Source: Mycobacterium lepraemurium (lineage in GTDB: Bacteria; Actinomycetota; Actinomycetes; Mycobacteriales; Mycobacteriaceae). Taken from it: 64,000 nt of DNA. Made by a program: the position numbers and the translations under genes. The stretch's first letter is position 1. Each line of letters starts with the position of its first letter. The stretch is from assembly GCA_002291465.1 (NCBI GenBank), contig CP021238.1, forward strand, positions 2,480,001 through 2,544,000. The letters run 5' to 3'. The notes below the pieces were generated by a model. It was not told where the DNA came from, did no database searches, and saw only the letters and a list, made by a program, of their open reading frames with translations. Shown piece after piece: positions 19,953-27,874 of this stretch.

Positions 19953-20041
19953 CCGCTACGACGAGTTCCGCCCCGCGACCGCGCCGCCGGCAGAACTGCA
20001 ACACGTTTCAGTTTTGTGCTGCCGCTGGGTACGCTGACCCG

Positions 20042-20482
20042 GTGCCCGAAGTCATCCGACAAGAACCGGCGGTCGAGGGATGGTTCGCCACCGACGAGGC
20101 CGGAGCCCCGCACCTGATCGGCAGCAAATGCCCCCAGTGCGGCACCTACGTCTTCCCGCCCCGGGAGAACAACTGCCCCAATCCGGGCTGCGACGGTGAC
20201 GCACTGGAACCGACTCCGCTGTCGAGGCGCGGAACGCTGTGGAGCTACACCGAGAACCGCTATGCCCCGCCCCCGCCCTACCCGTCCCCGGACCCGTTCG
20301 AGCCGTTCGCCGTCGCCGCCGTGGAGTTGGCGAAAGAGGGCCTGATCGTGCTGGGCAAGATGGTCGAGGGCACGCTGGCCGCCGACCTGAAGGTCGGCGT
20401 GGAGATGGAGCTGACCACGATGCCGCTGTACACCGACGATGACGGCGTGCAGCGCATGGTGCACGCGTGGAGGCGCGCATGA
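20042..20482 (+). CDS. DUF35 OB-fold, zinc-ribbon acyl-CoA-associated protein (Rv1628c-like)
   Basis: The 146-residue protein has an N-terminal zinc ribbon (CPQCG at about 33, then NNCPNPGC) and a C-terminal OB fold (RGTLWSYTENRY, ADLKVGVEMELTTM). Such proteins form a complex with thiolase-like lipid-transfer proteins; in mycobacteria related pairs act in sterol side-chain degradation as hydratase or aldolase partners. The stop overlaps the ATG of the thiolase-like gene by four bases (ATGA), so the two are coupled. The start is GTG at 20042, ninety bases from the divergent polA start. Intact. Confidence 0.9.
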   Translation: MPEVIRQEPAVEGWFATDEAGAPHLIGSKCPQCGTYVFPPRENNCPNPGCDGDALEPTPLSRRGTLWSYTENRYAPPPPYPSPDPFEPFAVAAVELAKEGLIVLGKMVEGTLAADLKVGVEMELTTMPLYTDDDGVQRMVHAWRRA

Positions 20483-21693
20483 CAACCCCGAGCACCCCGC
20501 CCGAACCGCTCTACATCCTCGGGGCGGGCATGCACCCCTGGGGCAAGTGGGGCAACGATTTCACCGAGTACGGCGTGGCGGCGGCGCGGGCGGCCCTGGC
20601 CGAAGCCGGCCTGGACTGGCGTCAGATCCAGTTGGTGGCCGGCGCCGACACCATCCGCAACGGCTACCCGGGCTTCGTCGCGGGCGCGACGTTCTCCCAG
20701 AAGATGGGATGGAACGGCGTGCCGGTCAGCTCCAGCTATGCCGCGTGCGCCAGCGGGTCGCAGGCGCTGCAGAGCGCCCGGGCGCAGATCCTCGCGGGCT
20801 TCTGCGATGTGGCGCTGGTGATCGGCGCCGACACCACACCGAAGGGCTTTTTCGCCCCGGTCGGCGGTGAGCGCAAGAACGATCCCGACTGGCAGCGGTT
20901 CCACCTGATCGGCGCCACCAACCCGGTCTACTTCGCGCTGCTGGCGCGGCGGCGGATGGACCTCTACGGCACCACACTCGAGGATTTCGCCCAGGTGAAG
21001 GTCAAGAACTCGCGCCACGGCCTGCAGAACCCGAATGCCCGCTACCGCAAGGAGGTGTCGGCCGAGGACGTGCTGGCCAGTGCGGTGGTGGCCGACCCGC
21101 TGCGGCTGCTGGACATCTGCGCCACCTCCGACGGCGCGGCGGCGCTGGTCGTGGCCAGCGCGAAGTTCGCCCGCGAACACCTCGGCTCGCTGGCCGGTGT
21201 GCCGTCGGTGCGCGCGGTCAGCACGGTGACTCCGCGCTACCCGCAGCATCTGCCCGAATTACCGGATATCGCAACGGATTCCACGGCCGCGGTGCCCGCG
21301 CCCGATCGGGTGTTCAAGGACAAGATCATCGACGCAGCCTACGCCGAGGCCGGTGTCGCGCCCGAGGACCTGAGCCTGGCCGAGGTGTACGACCTGTCCA
21401 CTGCGTTGGAGCTCGACTGGTACGAGCACCTGGGCCTGTGCCCCAAGGGTGAGGCCGAGGCGCTGCTGCGCAGCGGCGCCACCACCCTCGGCGGCCGGGT
21501 GCCGGTCAACCCGTCGGGCGGGCTGGCCTGCTTCGGCGAGGCCATTCCCGCGCAGGCGATCGCTCAGGTCTGCGAGCTGACCTGGCAACTGCGGGGCCAG
21601 GCCACCGGCCGGCAGGTGGAGAACGCCACAGTCGGCATCACCGCCAACCAGGGCCTGTTCGGCCACGGCTCGTCGGTGATCGTCGCGCGATAG
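20479..21693 (+). CDS. thiolase-family lipid-transfer protein / acetyl-CoA acetyltransferase (Rv1627c-like)
   Basis: This 404-residue protein has the thiolase fold of the SCP-x/lipid-transfer group. The nucleophilic cysteine region is SSSYAACASGSQALQSA near residue 85. C-terminal motifs are NPSGGLACFGEAIPA and a glycine-rich end (NQGLFGHGSSVIVAR). The usual second catalytic cysteine of degradative thiolases (CxG near the C-terminus) is not seen, so it may not be a classical thiolase. The ATG at 20479 was chosen because it overlaps the preceding stop and has GGAGG eight bases before it. With the DUF35 protein it probably forms a complex acting on a CoA-bound lipid. The substrate is unknown. 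Confidence 0.88.
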   Translation: MTTPSTPPEPLYILGAGMHPWGKWGNDFTEYGVAAARAALAEAGLDWRQIQLVAGADTIRNGYPGFVAGATFSQKMGWNGVPVSSSYAACASGSQALQSARAQILAGFCDVALVIGADTTPKGFFAPVGGERKNDPDWQRFHLIGATNPVYFALLARRRMDLYGTTLEDFAQVKVKNSRHGLQNPNARYRKEVSAEDVLASAVVADPLRLLDICATSDGAAALVVASAKFAREHLGSLAGVPSVRAVSTVTPRYPQHLPELPDIATDSTAAVPAPDRVFKDKIIDAAYAEAGVAPEDLSLAEVYDLSTALELDWYEHLGLCPKGEAEALLRSGATTLGGRVPVNPSGGLACFGEAIPAQAIAQVCELTWQLRGQATGRQVENATVGITANQGLFGHGSSVIVAR

Positions 21694-21710
21694 GGATTGC
21701 CGGCGGCCTG

Positions 21711-21793
21711 GGCTTTGAGTGTGAAGCCTGGGCGCGGATTGTCGGGGCGTGTCGTCGCCAACGATTCACACTCAAAGCCAACGATTCACACTC
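21711..21793. repeat. inverted and direct repeats between convergent genes (possible bidirectional terminator)
   Basis: GGCTTTGAGTGTGAA (21711-21725) is exactly complementary to 21765-21779, with a 39-base loop. A 17-base direct repeat (GCCAACGATTCACACTC) occupies 21757-21773 and 21777-21793, so the TTCACACTC motif is present three times, once inverted. The cluster sits between the convergent ends of the thiolase gene and pdtaR. A transcription-ending hairpin shared by both is the simplest reading; a dispersed intergenic repeat family is the alternative. Confidence 0.6.
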
Positions 21794-21805
21794 GACGGCC
21801 GCGAG

Positions 21806-22420
21806 CTACTCCTTGGGCGTGCCCAGGGTCTCCAGCACCACCTCGGCCACCCTCTTCATCGTGGTCCGCCTGTCCATCGCGGCGCGCTGGATCCACTTGA
21901 ACGCCTCGGGTTCGGTCATCCCCTGCTCGGTCTGCAGCAGGCCCTTGGCCCGCTCCACCAGCTTGCGGGTCTCCAGCCGCTCGGACAGCGTGGCGACCTC
22001 ACGTTCCAGCTCGGCGATCTCGCTGAACCGGCTGACGGCCAATTCGATGGCCGGGATCAGGTCGCTGATGGTGAAGGGCTTGACCAGGTAGGCCATCGCC
22101 CCGGCGTAGCGGGCACGCTCCACCAGATCGCGCTGACTGAACGCGGTCAGCACGACGATCGGCGCGATGCGCTTGCTGGCGATCTCGGAGGCCGCGTCGA
22201 TCCCGTCGCGGCGCGGCATCTTGACGTCCATGATCACCAGGTCCGGGCGATGGCGCTCGGCCAGCTCGACGGCTTCCTGCCCGTCGCCGGCCTCCCCGAC
22301 GATCTCGTACCCCTCCTCCCGGAGCATCTCGGCGAGATCCAGTCGAATGAGCGCTTCGTCTTCAGCGATCAGGACCCGGCGCGGCACAGCGGCGTCGGTG
22401 TCGGTCGTGGGGCCTGTCAT
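21806..22420 (-). CDS. pdtaR: ANTAR-type response regulator PdtaR
   Basis: PdtaR is the RNA-binding response regulator partnered with the histidine kinase PdtaS in mycobacteria. Residues 14-130 form the receiver domain, with acidic pocket IAEDEALIRLD, phosphoacceptor aspartate in VIMDVKMPRRDG, and the T and K positions in VLTAFSQ and YLVKPF. A linker helix (LEREVATLSERLETRK) leads to the ANTAR domain at about 145-200 (LVERAKGLLQTEQGMTEPEAFKWIQ), which binds RNA hairpins and causes antitermination. The ATG at 22420 matches the M. tuberculosis start; another ATG nine bases upstream is possible. No kinase gene is nearby, as in relatives. Intact. Confidence 0.95.
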   Translation of the reverse strand: MTGPTTDTDAAVPRRVLIAEDEALIRLDLAEMLREEGYEIVGEAGDGQEAVELAERHRPDLVIMDVKMPRRDGIDAASEIASKRIAPIVVLTAFSQRDLVERARYAGAMAYLVKPFTISDLIPAIELAVSRFSEIAELEREVATLSERLETRKLVERAKGLLQTEQGMTEPEAFKWIQRAAMDRRTTMKRVAEVVLETLGTPKE

Positions 22421-22514
22421 GACGGACATTGTGTCGTGAACGCCTCAGGCCAGCTAGCGCGGGGGCGGTGTGACGGGTGGGGACACCAAATCCTCTAAGG
22501 TGGTAGGCCGGTAG

Positions 22515-22588
22515 GCCCTCGTATCCCAACTGGCAGAGGAAACGGATTCAAAACCCGTACAGTGTGAGTTCGAATCTCACCGAGGGCA
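22515..22588 (+). tRNA. tRNA-Leu (anticodon CAA)
   Basis: A cloverleaf folds: acceptor GCCCTCG with CGAGGGC, anticodon arm ACGGA-TTCAAAA-CCCGT with anticodon CAA, and T arm GTGAG-TTCGAAT-CTCAC. The discriminator base is A and two C residues follow, so CCA is only partly encoded (ACC). The variable region is short (about five bases), which is unusual for a leucine tRNA. The D stem (TCCC/GGAA) and the last anticodon-stem pair (A:C) are imperfect. Anticodon assignment assumes the standard seven-base loop. Confidence 0.85.
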
Positions 22589-22590
22589 CC

Positions 22591-23281
22591 ACCCCACCCG
22601 CCGCACGCCACCGGTCCGCCGCGTCCGGAATGTGCATTCATCCAATCCCAGGGTCTGTGAAATCGACCAAACACCAACCATGGACATGAAATAACCGCGA
22701 TTTATAACCTTGCGCCTCCAAAAGCTCGAATTTGTCGCATTCCGGCGAAATAGCTGAGGCGACAAATGAATTCATCAAATTCTTTCGCCGGGACCCCCGA
22801 AAACACCGGCCGGGCTCGCTCGCAGACCCCTCGACAGCGCGGTCACAGCCCAGCGGTGGGCACCGATCGAGACGGGCGACCGAGTCAGCCTCCGATAGAA
22901 CCGGTGACGCAAACCTGTTTTTCCGCAGACACATTCAGCCCCGGCGTATCGTTGCCGATCGAATCGCCGGCCACCCGAAGCAGCCAACTCGGCTGACCGC
23001 ACGCGGCGCTGCAGCCGCCCATCAGCACCGCGGTGAGAACACGGATTAACGCGCAAAAACGAATCTTTTGAGACCCGCCATCAGGCACCCCTTGGTCGAG
23101 GCGAACGCACGTCCGACACAGCCGTCCAACATGTGTCAGATAACCCAAACGAATGACGCGCAAAACCGATCACAACCCGATAACGAAGGTCGTATCAGAC
23201 TTAGGAAACTTACGGGGGCTAAAACGGCGATATTCGTCCGACAGTCGACAAGATTGCCTGCTCAGCGGTTAGGCTTGCTGC
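22591..23281. other. 690-base stretch without a convincing gene
   Basis: The region between the tRNA and the cyclase gene is lower in GC than its surroundings, especially at 22640-22800. All short frames are interrupted. An imperfect dyad TTTGTCGC...GCGACAAA spans about 22730-22765. The only coding-like trace is a decayed lipoprotein-like reading frame on the minus strand (22885-23081), listed separately. I see no rRNA, tRNA or mobile element in it. It may be the remains of one or two lost genes. Confidence 0.5.
22885..23081 (-). pseudogene. possible remnant of a small lipoprotein gene
   Basis: From ATG 23081 the frame reads MAGLKRFVFAR and stops. One base shift gives LIRVLTAVLMGGCSAACGQPS, which together look like a lipoprotein signal with a lipobox (LMGGC). 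The mature tail of about 45 residues (RVAGDSIGNDTPGLNV, VCVTGSIGG) ends at 22885. There is no homology I can name and no clear ribosome-binding site. It may be chance. Confidence 0.25.
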
Positions 23282-24625
23282 GTGGCGGCCAAGAGTTGTG
23301 GTGCCCCACCGCTATGGCCAAACGGCTCGTCGAAGCGCCCGAACTGTGTGGCCGCGGCGCGGGCCCAGTCGCGTGCCCGCAGCCAGCACTACGCCGACAG
23401 CGCCGCGCGCCAGTCCCGCGTGCTTGCAATTGCCGCGTAGCTGGCCGTGCTGGTCTGCGCCGACTTCATCCTTCGGCAAGTGGTCACCGGGGTGTGGACC
23501 TGGCAGATCGTTTCGCTCAACGTCGTCGCCGCGTTGATTTTCACGATCGTCCCGTGGCTGCACCGGTTCGGTGACCTGGTCGCCCCGCTGACCTTCCTCG
23601 GCGCAGCCTACGTCACCGTCTTCGTCAGCTGCTGGGACGTCGGCACGGCATCGGGCGAACAGTACTTCTTCCTGGTGGGCGCCTGCCTGGTGCTGCTGGT
23701 GATGGGCATCGAACACACCGTGCTCGCGGCCGTCCTGGCCGCGAGCACGGTGCCGGGCTGGTGATCGCCGTCGAGTTCGCCTTTCCCCGCGACACCGGGC
23801 TGCAGCCGGCCTGGGCGCAGTCGATGTCCTTCGTCGTGACCATCGTCTCGGCCTGCATCATGGTCTTCGTCGCGGTGTGGTTCGCGCTGCGCGACACCCA
23901 GCGCGCCGAGACGGTGATGGAGTCGGAGTACCAACGCTCAGAAGCGCTGCTGGCCAACATGTTGCCGGGCAGCATCGCCGAGCGGCTAAAGCACTCCGAC
24001 GGCGACATCATCGCCGACAAATACGACGACAAATACGACGATGCCTCGGTGTTGTTCGCCGACATCGTCGGGTTCACCGAACGCGCCAGCGGCACCGCCC
24101 CGGCCGACCTGGTGCGGTTCCTGAACCGGCTCTACATCGCCTTCGACGAGTTGGTGGACAAACACGGCCTGGAGAATATCAAGGTCAGCGGCGACTCCTA
24201 ACATGGTGGTCAGCGGCGTGCCACGGGTCCGGCCGGACCACGCCGCCGCTCTCGCCGACTTCGCCCTCGACATGGTCAAAGTTGCTGCCGCACTGAAGGA
24301 TCCGTACGGCCGACCGGTGCCGCTGCGGGTGGGGATGGCCTGCGGACCGGTGGTCGCGGGTGTGGTGGGCTCGCGCCGGTTCTTCTACGACGTGTGGGGC
24401 GACGCGGTCAACGTGGCGTCACGGATGGAATCCACCGACTCGGTGGGCCGCCAGGTACCCGAGACGATGTACGAGCGGCTCGCGCCCGAATTCGTGCTGC
24501 AGGAACGCGGCCACATCGAGGTCAAGGGCAAGGGTGTGATGCGCACATGGTATCTGATCGGCCGCAAGCCGGCCGAAGCGCCCACCGATCTGGTCGCCAA
24601 GCAACCGCACACCGCGCACGTCTGA
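23282..24625 (+). pseudogene. membrane adenylate cyclase (Rv1625c-like), three disruptions
   Basis: The parental protein of 447 residues has six membrane segments and one class III cyclase domain, like Rv1625c, a mammalian-type cyclase active as a homodimer. From GTG 23282 the frame meets TAG at 23438-23440 (AIAA-stop-LAVLV). One base is missing near 23744 (between LAASTV and AGLVIAVEFAF). One A is inserted at about 24200 (GACTCCTAACATG, from GDSYMVVSG). Catalytic motifs are still encoded: FADIVGFTERAS with the first metal aspartate, KVSGDS with the second, and DVWGDAVNVASRME with the transition-state residues. A tandem duplication adds four residues before the first motif. The gene cannot make a full-length enzyme. 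Confidence 0.9.
24016..24039 (+). repeat. 12-bp tandem duplication inside the cyclase gene
   Basis: GACAAATACGAC occurs twice in direct succession and in frame, encoding DKYD-DKYD just before the ASVLFADIVG metal-binding strand. The M. tuberculosis homologue has a single DKYD-like unit, by recall. It is a recent slippage-type duplication. Confidence 0.75.
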
Positions 24626-24670
24626 CCAAAGTCCCTGTACCATGGCCAGCGTTTGTGCCAAACTGCGGCC

Positions 24671-25246
24671 ATGACTATGTCCCCTGGCTCCCCTGTTCCA
24701 GGCTTGCTGCCGCATCTGTGGAAATCCGCTCTGCTGTCGGGAATTCTGTCGCTCGCCCTCGGTGTCCTGGTGCTGGTGTGGCCGGGAATCTCCATCCTGG
24801 TCGCCGCCGTCGCCTTCGGCGTCTATCTGCTCATCACCGGTATCGCGCAGGTGGTATTCGCCTTCTCGCTGCATGTTTCGGCGGGAAGCCGTGTCCTGTT
24901 GTTCATCAGCGGCGCCGCCTCGCTGATTCTGGCGCTGCTGGCGTTCCGCCATTTCGGCCAGGGCTACGCAATTCTGCTGCTGGCCATCTGGATTGGTATC
25001 GGGTTCATCTTCCGCGGCGTGGCCACTACGATCTCGGCGGTCAGCGACCCGAACCTGCCGGGCCGGGGCGGGAACATCTTCCTCGGGGTGATCAGCCTGC
25101 TGGCCGGCATCGTCGTGCTAGCCTTGCCGTTCGAATCCATTGTCACGCTGGCGATTGTGGTGGGTGCCTGGTTCGTGGTCATCGGGGTGTTCGAGATCAT
25201 CTCCTCGTTCGGCATCCGCAAGGCGTCCAAGACCCTTGCCGGCTGA
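24671..25246 (+). CDS. HdeD/DUF308 family membrane protein (Rv1624c-like)
   Basis: The 191-residue protein has six hydrophobic segments separated by short turns (SALLSGILSLALGVLVLVW, ISILVAAVAFGVYLLI, RVLLFISGAASLILALLAF and so on), the layout of the HdeD/DUF308 family. The molecular function is not known; E. coli HdeD is linked to acid stress. ATG 24671 gives the family-like N-terminus MTMSPGSPV; an ATG six codons upstream is less likely. It stands between the broken cyclase and the cytochrome bd operon on the same strand. Intact. Confidence 0.85.
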   Translation: MTMSPGSPVPGLLPHLWKSALLSGILSLALGVLVLVWPGISILVAAVAFGVYLLITGIAQVVFAFSLHVSAGSRVLLFISGAASLILALLAFRHFGQGYAILLLAIWIGIGFIFRGVATTISAVSDPNLPGRGGNIFLGVISLLAGIVVLALPFESIVTLAIVVGAWFVVIGVFEIISSFGIRKASKTLAG

Positions 25247-25327
25247 GGCCGGCCGGTAGCGGAGGCCCGGGCCTATCTACTACACTCTGCCGTAGCCGTG
25301 GTTCGGGCGCAGTTCGGGAGATGACGG

Positions 25328-26800
25328 ATGAATGTCGTCGATATTTCGCGGTGGCAGTTCGGTATTGTCACCGTCTACCACTTCATCTTCGTGCCGCTCA
25401 CCATCGGTTTGGCCCCGCTGCTGGCCATCATGCAGACGGCGTGGGTGGCCACCGGGAACACCGCCTGGTACAGGTTGACCAAATTCTTCGGCAAGCTGTT
25501 TCTGATCAACTTCGCCATCGGCGTGGCCACCGGGATCATCCAGGAATTCCAGTTCGGCATGAACTGGAGCGAGTACTCGCGGTTCGTCGGTGACATCTTC
25601 GGTGCGCCACTGGCGATGGAGGGACTGTTCGCGTTCTTCTTCGAATCCACCTTCATCGGCCTGTGGATCTTCGGCTGGGGCCGACTGCCCAAGCTGATTC
25701 ACTTGGCGTGCATCTGGATCGTGGCCATCGGCGTCAATGCCTCGGCCTTCTTCATCATCGCCGCGAACTCCTTCATGCAGCATCCGGTCGGCGCGCACTA
25801 CAACCCGGCGACGCGGCGCGCCGAGCTGGACGACATCTTCGCGCTGCTGTCGAACAACACTGCGCAGGTTGCGTTTTCACACACCGTGACCGGAGCGTTG
25901 CTGACGGCGGGCACCTTCGTCGCCGCCGTCAGCGCCTGGTGGATGGTGCGCTCCCGCGCCGGCGGATCCACGACGCCGGCCGCGGAAACCGAGGCCCGCA
26001 CCATGTTTCGTCCGGCGGCCATCCTGAGCTGCGGGATCGTGTTACTGGCCACCGTCGCCCTGTTCTTCACCGGTGACCGCCAGAGCAAGCTGATGTTCGT
26101 CCAGCAGCCGATGAAGATGGCATCGGCAGAATCGTTGTGCCACACCCAAACCGACCCCGACTTCTCGGTGCTGACCATCGGCACCCACAACAACTGCGAC
26201 AGCGTCACCGAAGTGATCAAGGTGCACTACGTGCTGCCGTGGCTGGCCGAGGGCCGGTTCAGCGGCGTGACGCTGCGCGGGGTGAACGAACTGCAGCAGC
26301 AGTACCAGCAGCGCTTCGGCCCCGACGACTACCGGCCGAATCTCTTCGTCATCTATTGGTCGTTCCGGCTGATGATCGGATTCCTGGCGCTCCCGGTGTT
26401 GTTCGCGCTGACCGTGCTGTGGGTGACCCGCCGCGGGCGAACACCGCGGCAACGCTGGATGTCGTGGTTCGCGCTGCTGACCATCCCCACCCCCTTCCTG
26501 GCCAACATCGCGGGGTGGGTGTTCACCGAAATGGGGCGCCAGCCCTGGGTGGTGGTGCCCAACCCGACCGGCGACCAGGCGGTGCGGATGACGGTGCGCG
26601 AGGGCGTGTCTAACCATGTGCCCGGCATGGTGATCACGTCGCTAGTGACCTTCACCCTCGTCTACGCGGTGCTGGCGGTGGTCTGGTTCTTTCTGCTCAA
26701 GCGCTACACCGTCGAGGGTCCGTTGGAACACGACGCGGAACCCGCTCCGCCGCGGGCACCCAACGATGACGAGGTGGCGCCGCTGTCCTTCGCCTACTGA
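25328..26800 (+). CDS. cydA: cytochrome bd ubiquinol/menaquinol oxidase subunit I
   Basis: CydA carries hemes b558, b595 and d and oxidises quinol while reducing oxygen to water. The 490-residue protein has nine membrane segments. Conserved features are the heme ligand His in VYHFIFVPLTIG near residue 19, the FESTFIGLWIFGWGRLPK segment, the second ligand histidine in QVAFSHTVTG near 186, and the GRQPW motif of the quinol-binding side near 400. The Q loop is short, as in actinobacteria. It begins the cydA-cydB-cydD-cydC cluster; cydB follows after 33 bases. Intact, with no sign of decay. Confidence 0.97.
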   Translation: MNVVDISRWQFGIVTVYHFIFVPLTIGLAPLLAIMQTAWVATGNTAWYRLTKFFGKLFLINFAIGVATGIIQEFQFGMNWSEYSRFVGDIFGAPLAMEGLFAFFFESTFIGLWIFGWGRLPKLIHLACIWIVAIGVNASAFFIIAANSFMQHPVGAHYNPATRRAELDDIFALLSNNTAQVAFSHTVTGALLTAGTFVAAVSAWWMVRSRAGGSTTPAAETEARTMFRPAAILSCGIVLLATVALFFTGDRQSKLMFVQQPMKMASAESLCHTQTDPDFSVLTIGTHNNCDSVTEVIKVHYVLPWLAEGRFSGVTLRGVNELQQQYQQRFGPDDYRPNLFVIYWSFRLMIGFLALPVLFALTVLWVTRRGRTPRQRWMSWFALLTIPTPFLANIAGWVFTEMGRQPWVVVPNPTGDQAVRMTVREGVSNHVPGMVITSLVTFTLVYAVLAVVWFFLLKRYTVEGPLEHDAEPAPPRAPNDDEVAPLSFAY

Positions 26801-26833
26801 CGGGGCCCACCTACCACGTAAGGAGCTGAACCG

Positions 26834-27874
26834 ATGGGACTGCAAGAGGTGTGGTTCGGCATCATAGGGATGCTGTTCCTGGGTTTCTTCATCCTGGAGG
26901 GCTTCGACTTCGGCGTGGGCATGTTGATGGAACCGTTCGCCCGGGTCGGAATCGGTGAGCCAGAACCGTTGCGCCGCACCGCACTCAACACCATCGGCCC
27001 GGTGTGGGACGGCAACGAGGTGTGGTTGATCGTCGGCGGCGCGGCCATGTTCGCGGCCTTTCCCGGCTGGTACGCCACCGTGTTCTCCACGCTGTACCTG
27101 CCACTGTTGGCGATCCTGTTCGGGATGATCCTGCGCGCAGTGGCGATCGAGTGGCGCGGCAAGATCGACGACACCAAGTGGCGCGGCTGGGCCGATTTCG
27201 GCATCGCCGCCGGGTCGTGGCTGCCGGCGGTGCTGTGGGGGGTGGCATTCGCCGTGCTGGTCCACGGGCTGCCGGTGGACGCCGACGGCCACATCCACCT
27301 CTCCGTCACCGACGTGCTCACCCCCTACACGCTGCTGGGTGGGTTGGCCACCGCCGGGCTGTTCCTGTTGTACGGGGCGGTGTTCGTGGCGCTAAAGACG
27401 TCCGGTGCCATCCGCGACGACGCCTACCGCTTCGCCGGCTGGCTTTCGCTACCGGTGACGGGACTAGTTGCGGGCTTTGGGCTTTGGACCCAGCTCGGCT
27501 ACGGAAAAGACTGGGCCTGGCTGGTCCTCGCGGTGGCGGTGGTGGCGCAACTGACGGCGGTGCTGTTGGTGTGGCGGCGCGCGTCCGACGGCTGGGCGTT
27601 CACCTGCCTCGCGCTGGTGGTCGCCGCCGTGGTGATCCTGCTCTTCGGCGCGCTGTATCCGAACCTGGTGCCCTCCACACTGAACAGCCAGTGGAGCCTG
27701 ACCATCTACAACGCGTCCTCGACGCACTACACCCTCAAGGTCATGACGTGGGTGACGGCGATCATGGCCCCGGTGACGGTGGTGTACCAGGCGTGGACGT
27801 ATTGGGTGTTCCGGCAACGGCTTTCGGCCGACCGGATCCCGGCGCCCGCCGGGCTGACAAGGCGCCCGTCCTGA
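26834..27874 (+). CDS. cydB: cytochrome bd oxidase subunit II
   Basis: CydB pairs with CydA in the bd oxidase. The 346-residue protein has eight to nine membrane segments and the conserved N-terminus LQEVWFGIIGMLFLGFFILEG, with GFDFGVGMLM and the GPVWDGNEVWLI motif near residue 57. The ribosome-binding site AAGGAG lies eight bases before ATG 26834. Its stop at 27872-27874 overlaps the codon CTG where cydD homology begins. Same length as Rv1622c (346). Intact. Confidence 0.97.
   Translation: MGLQEVWFGIIGMLFLGFFILEGFDFGVGMLMEPFARVGIGEPEPLRRTALNTIGPVWDGNEVWLIVGGAAMFAAFPGWYATVFSTLYLPLLAILFGMILRAVAIEWRGKIDDTKWRGWADFGIAAGSWLPAVLWGVAFAVLVHGLPVDADGHIHLSVTDVLTPYTLLGGLATAGLFLLYGAVFVALKTSGAIRDDAYRFAGWLSLPVTGLVAGFGLWTQLGYGKDWAWLVLAVAVVAQLTAVLLVWRRASDGWAFTCLALVVAAVVILLFGALYPNLVPSTLNSQWSLTIYNASSTHYTLKVMTWVTAIMAPVTVVYQAWTYWVFRQRLSADRIPAPAGLTRRPS

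Noticed and set aside
17184..20117. A 977-codon plus-strand frame opposite polA
   Set aside because: The polA motifs on the other strand are complete; the antisense frame has no domain and unnatural composition.
27004..27870. Upstream extension of the cydD frame inside cydB
   Set aside because: CydB is coded there in another frame with all its motifs; the extension is Arg/Gly-rich noise.
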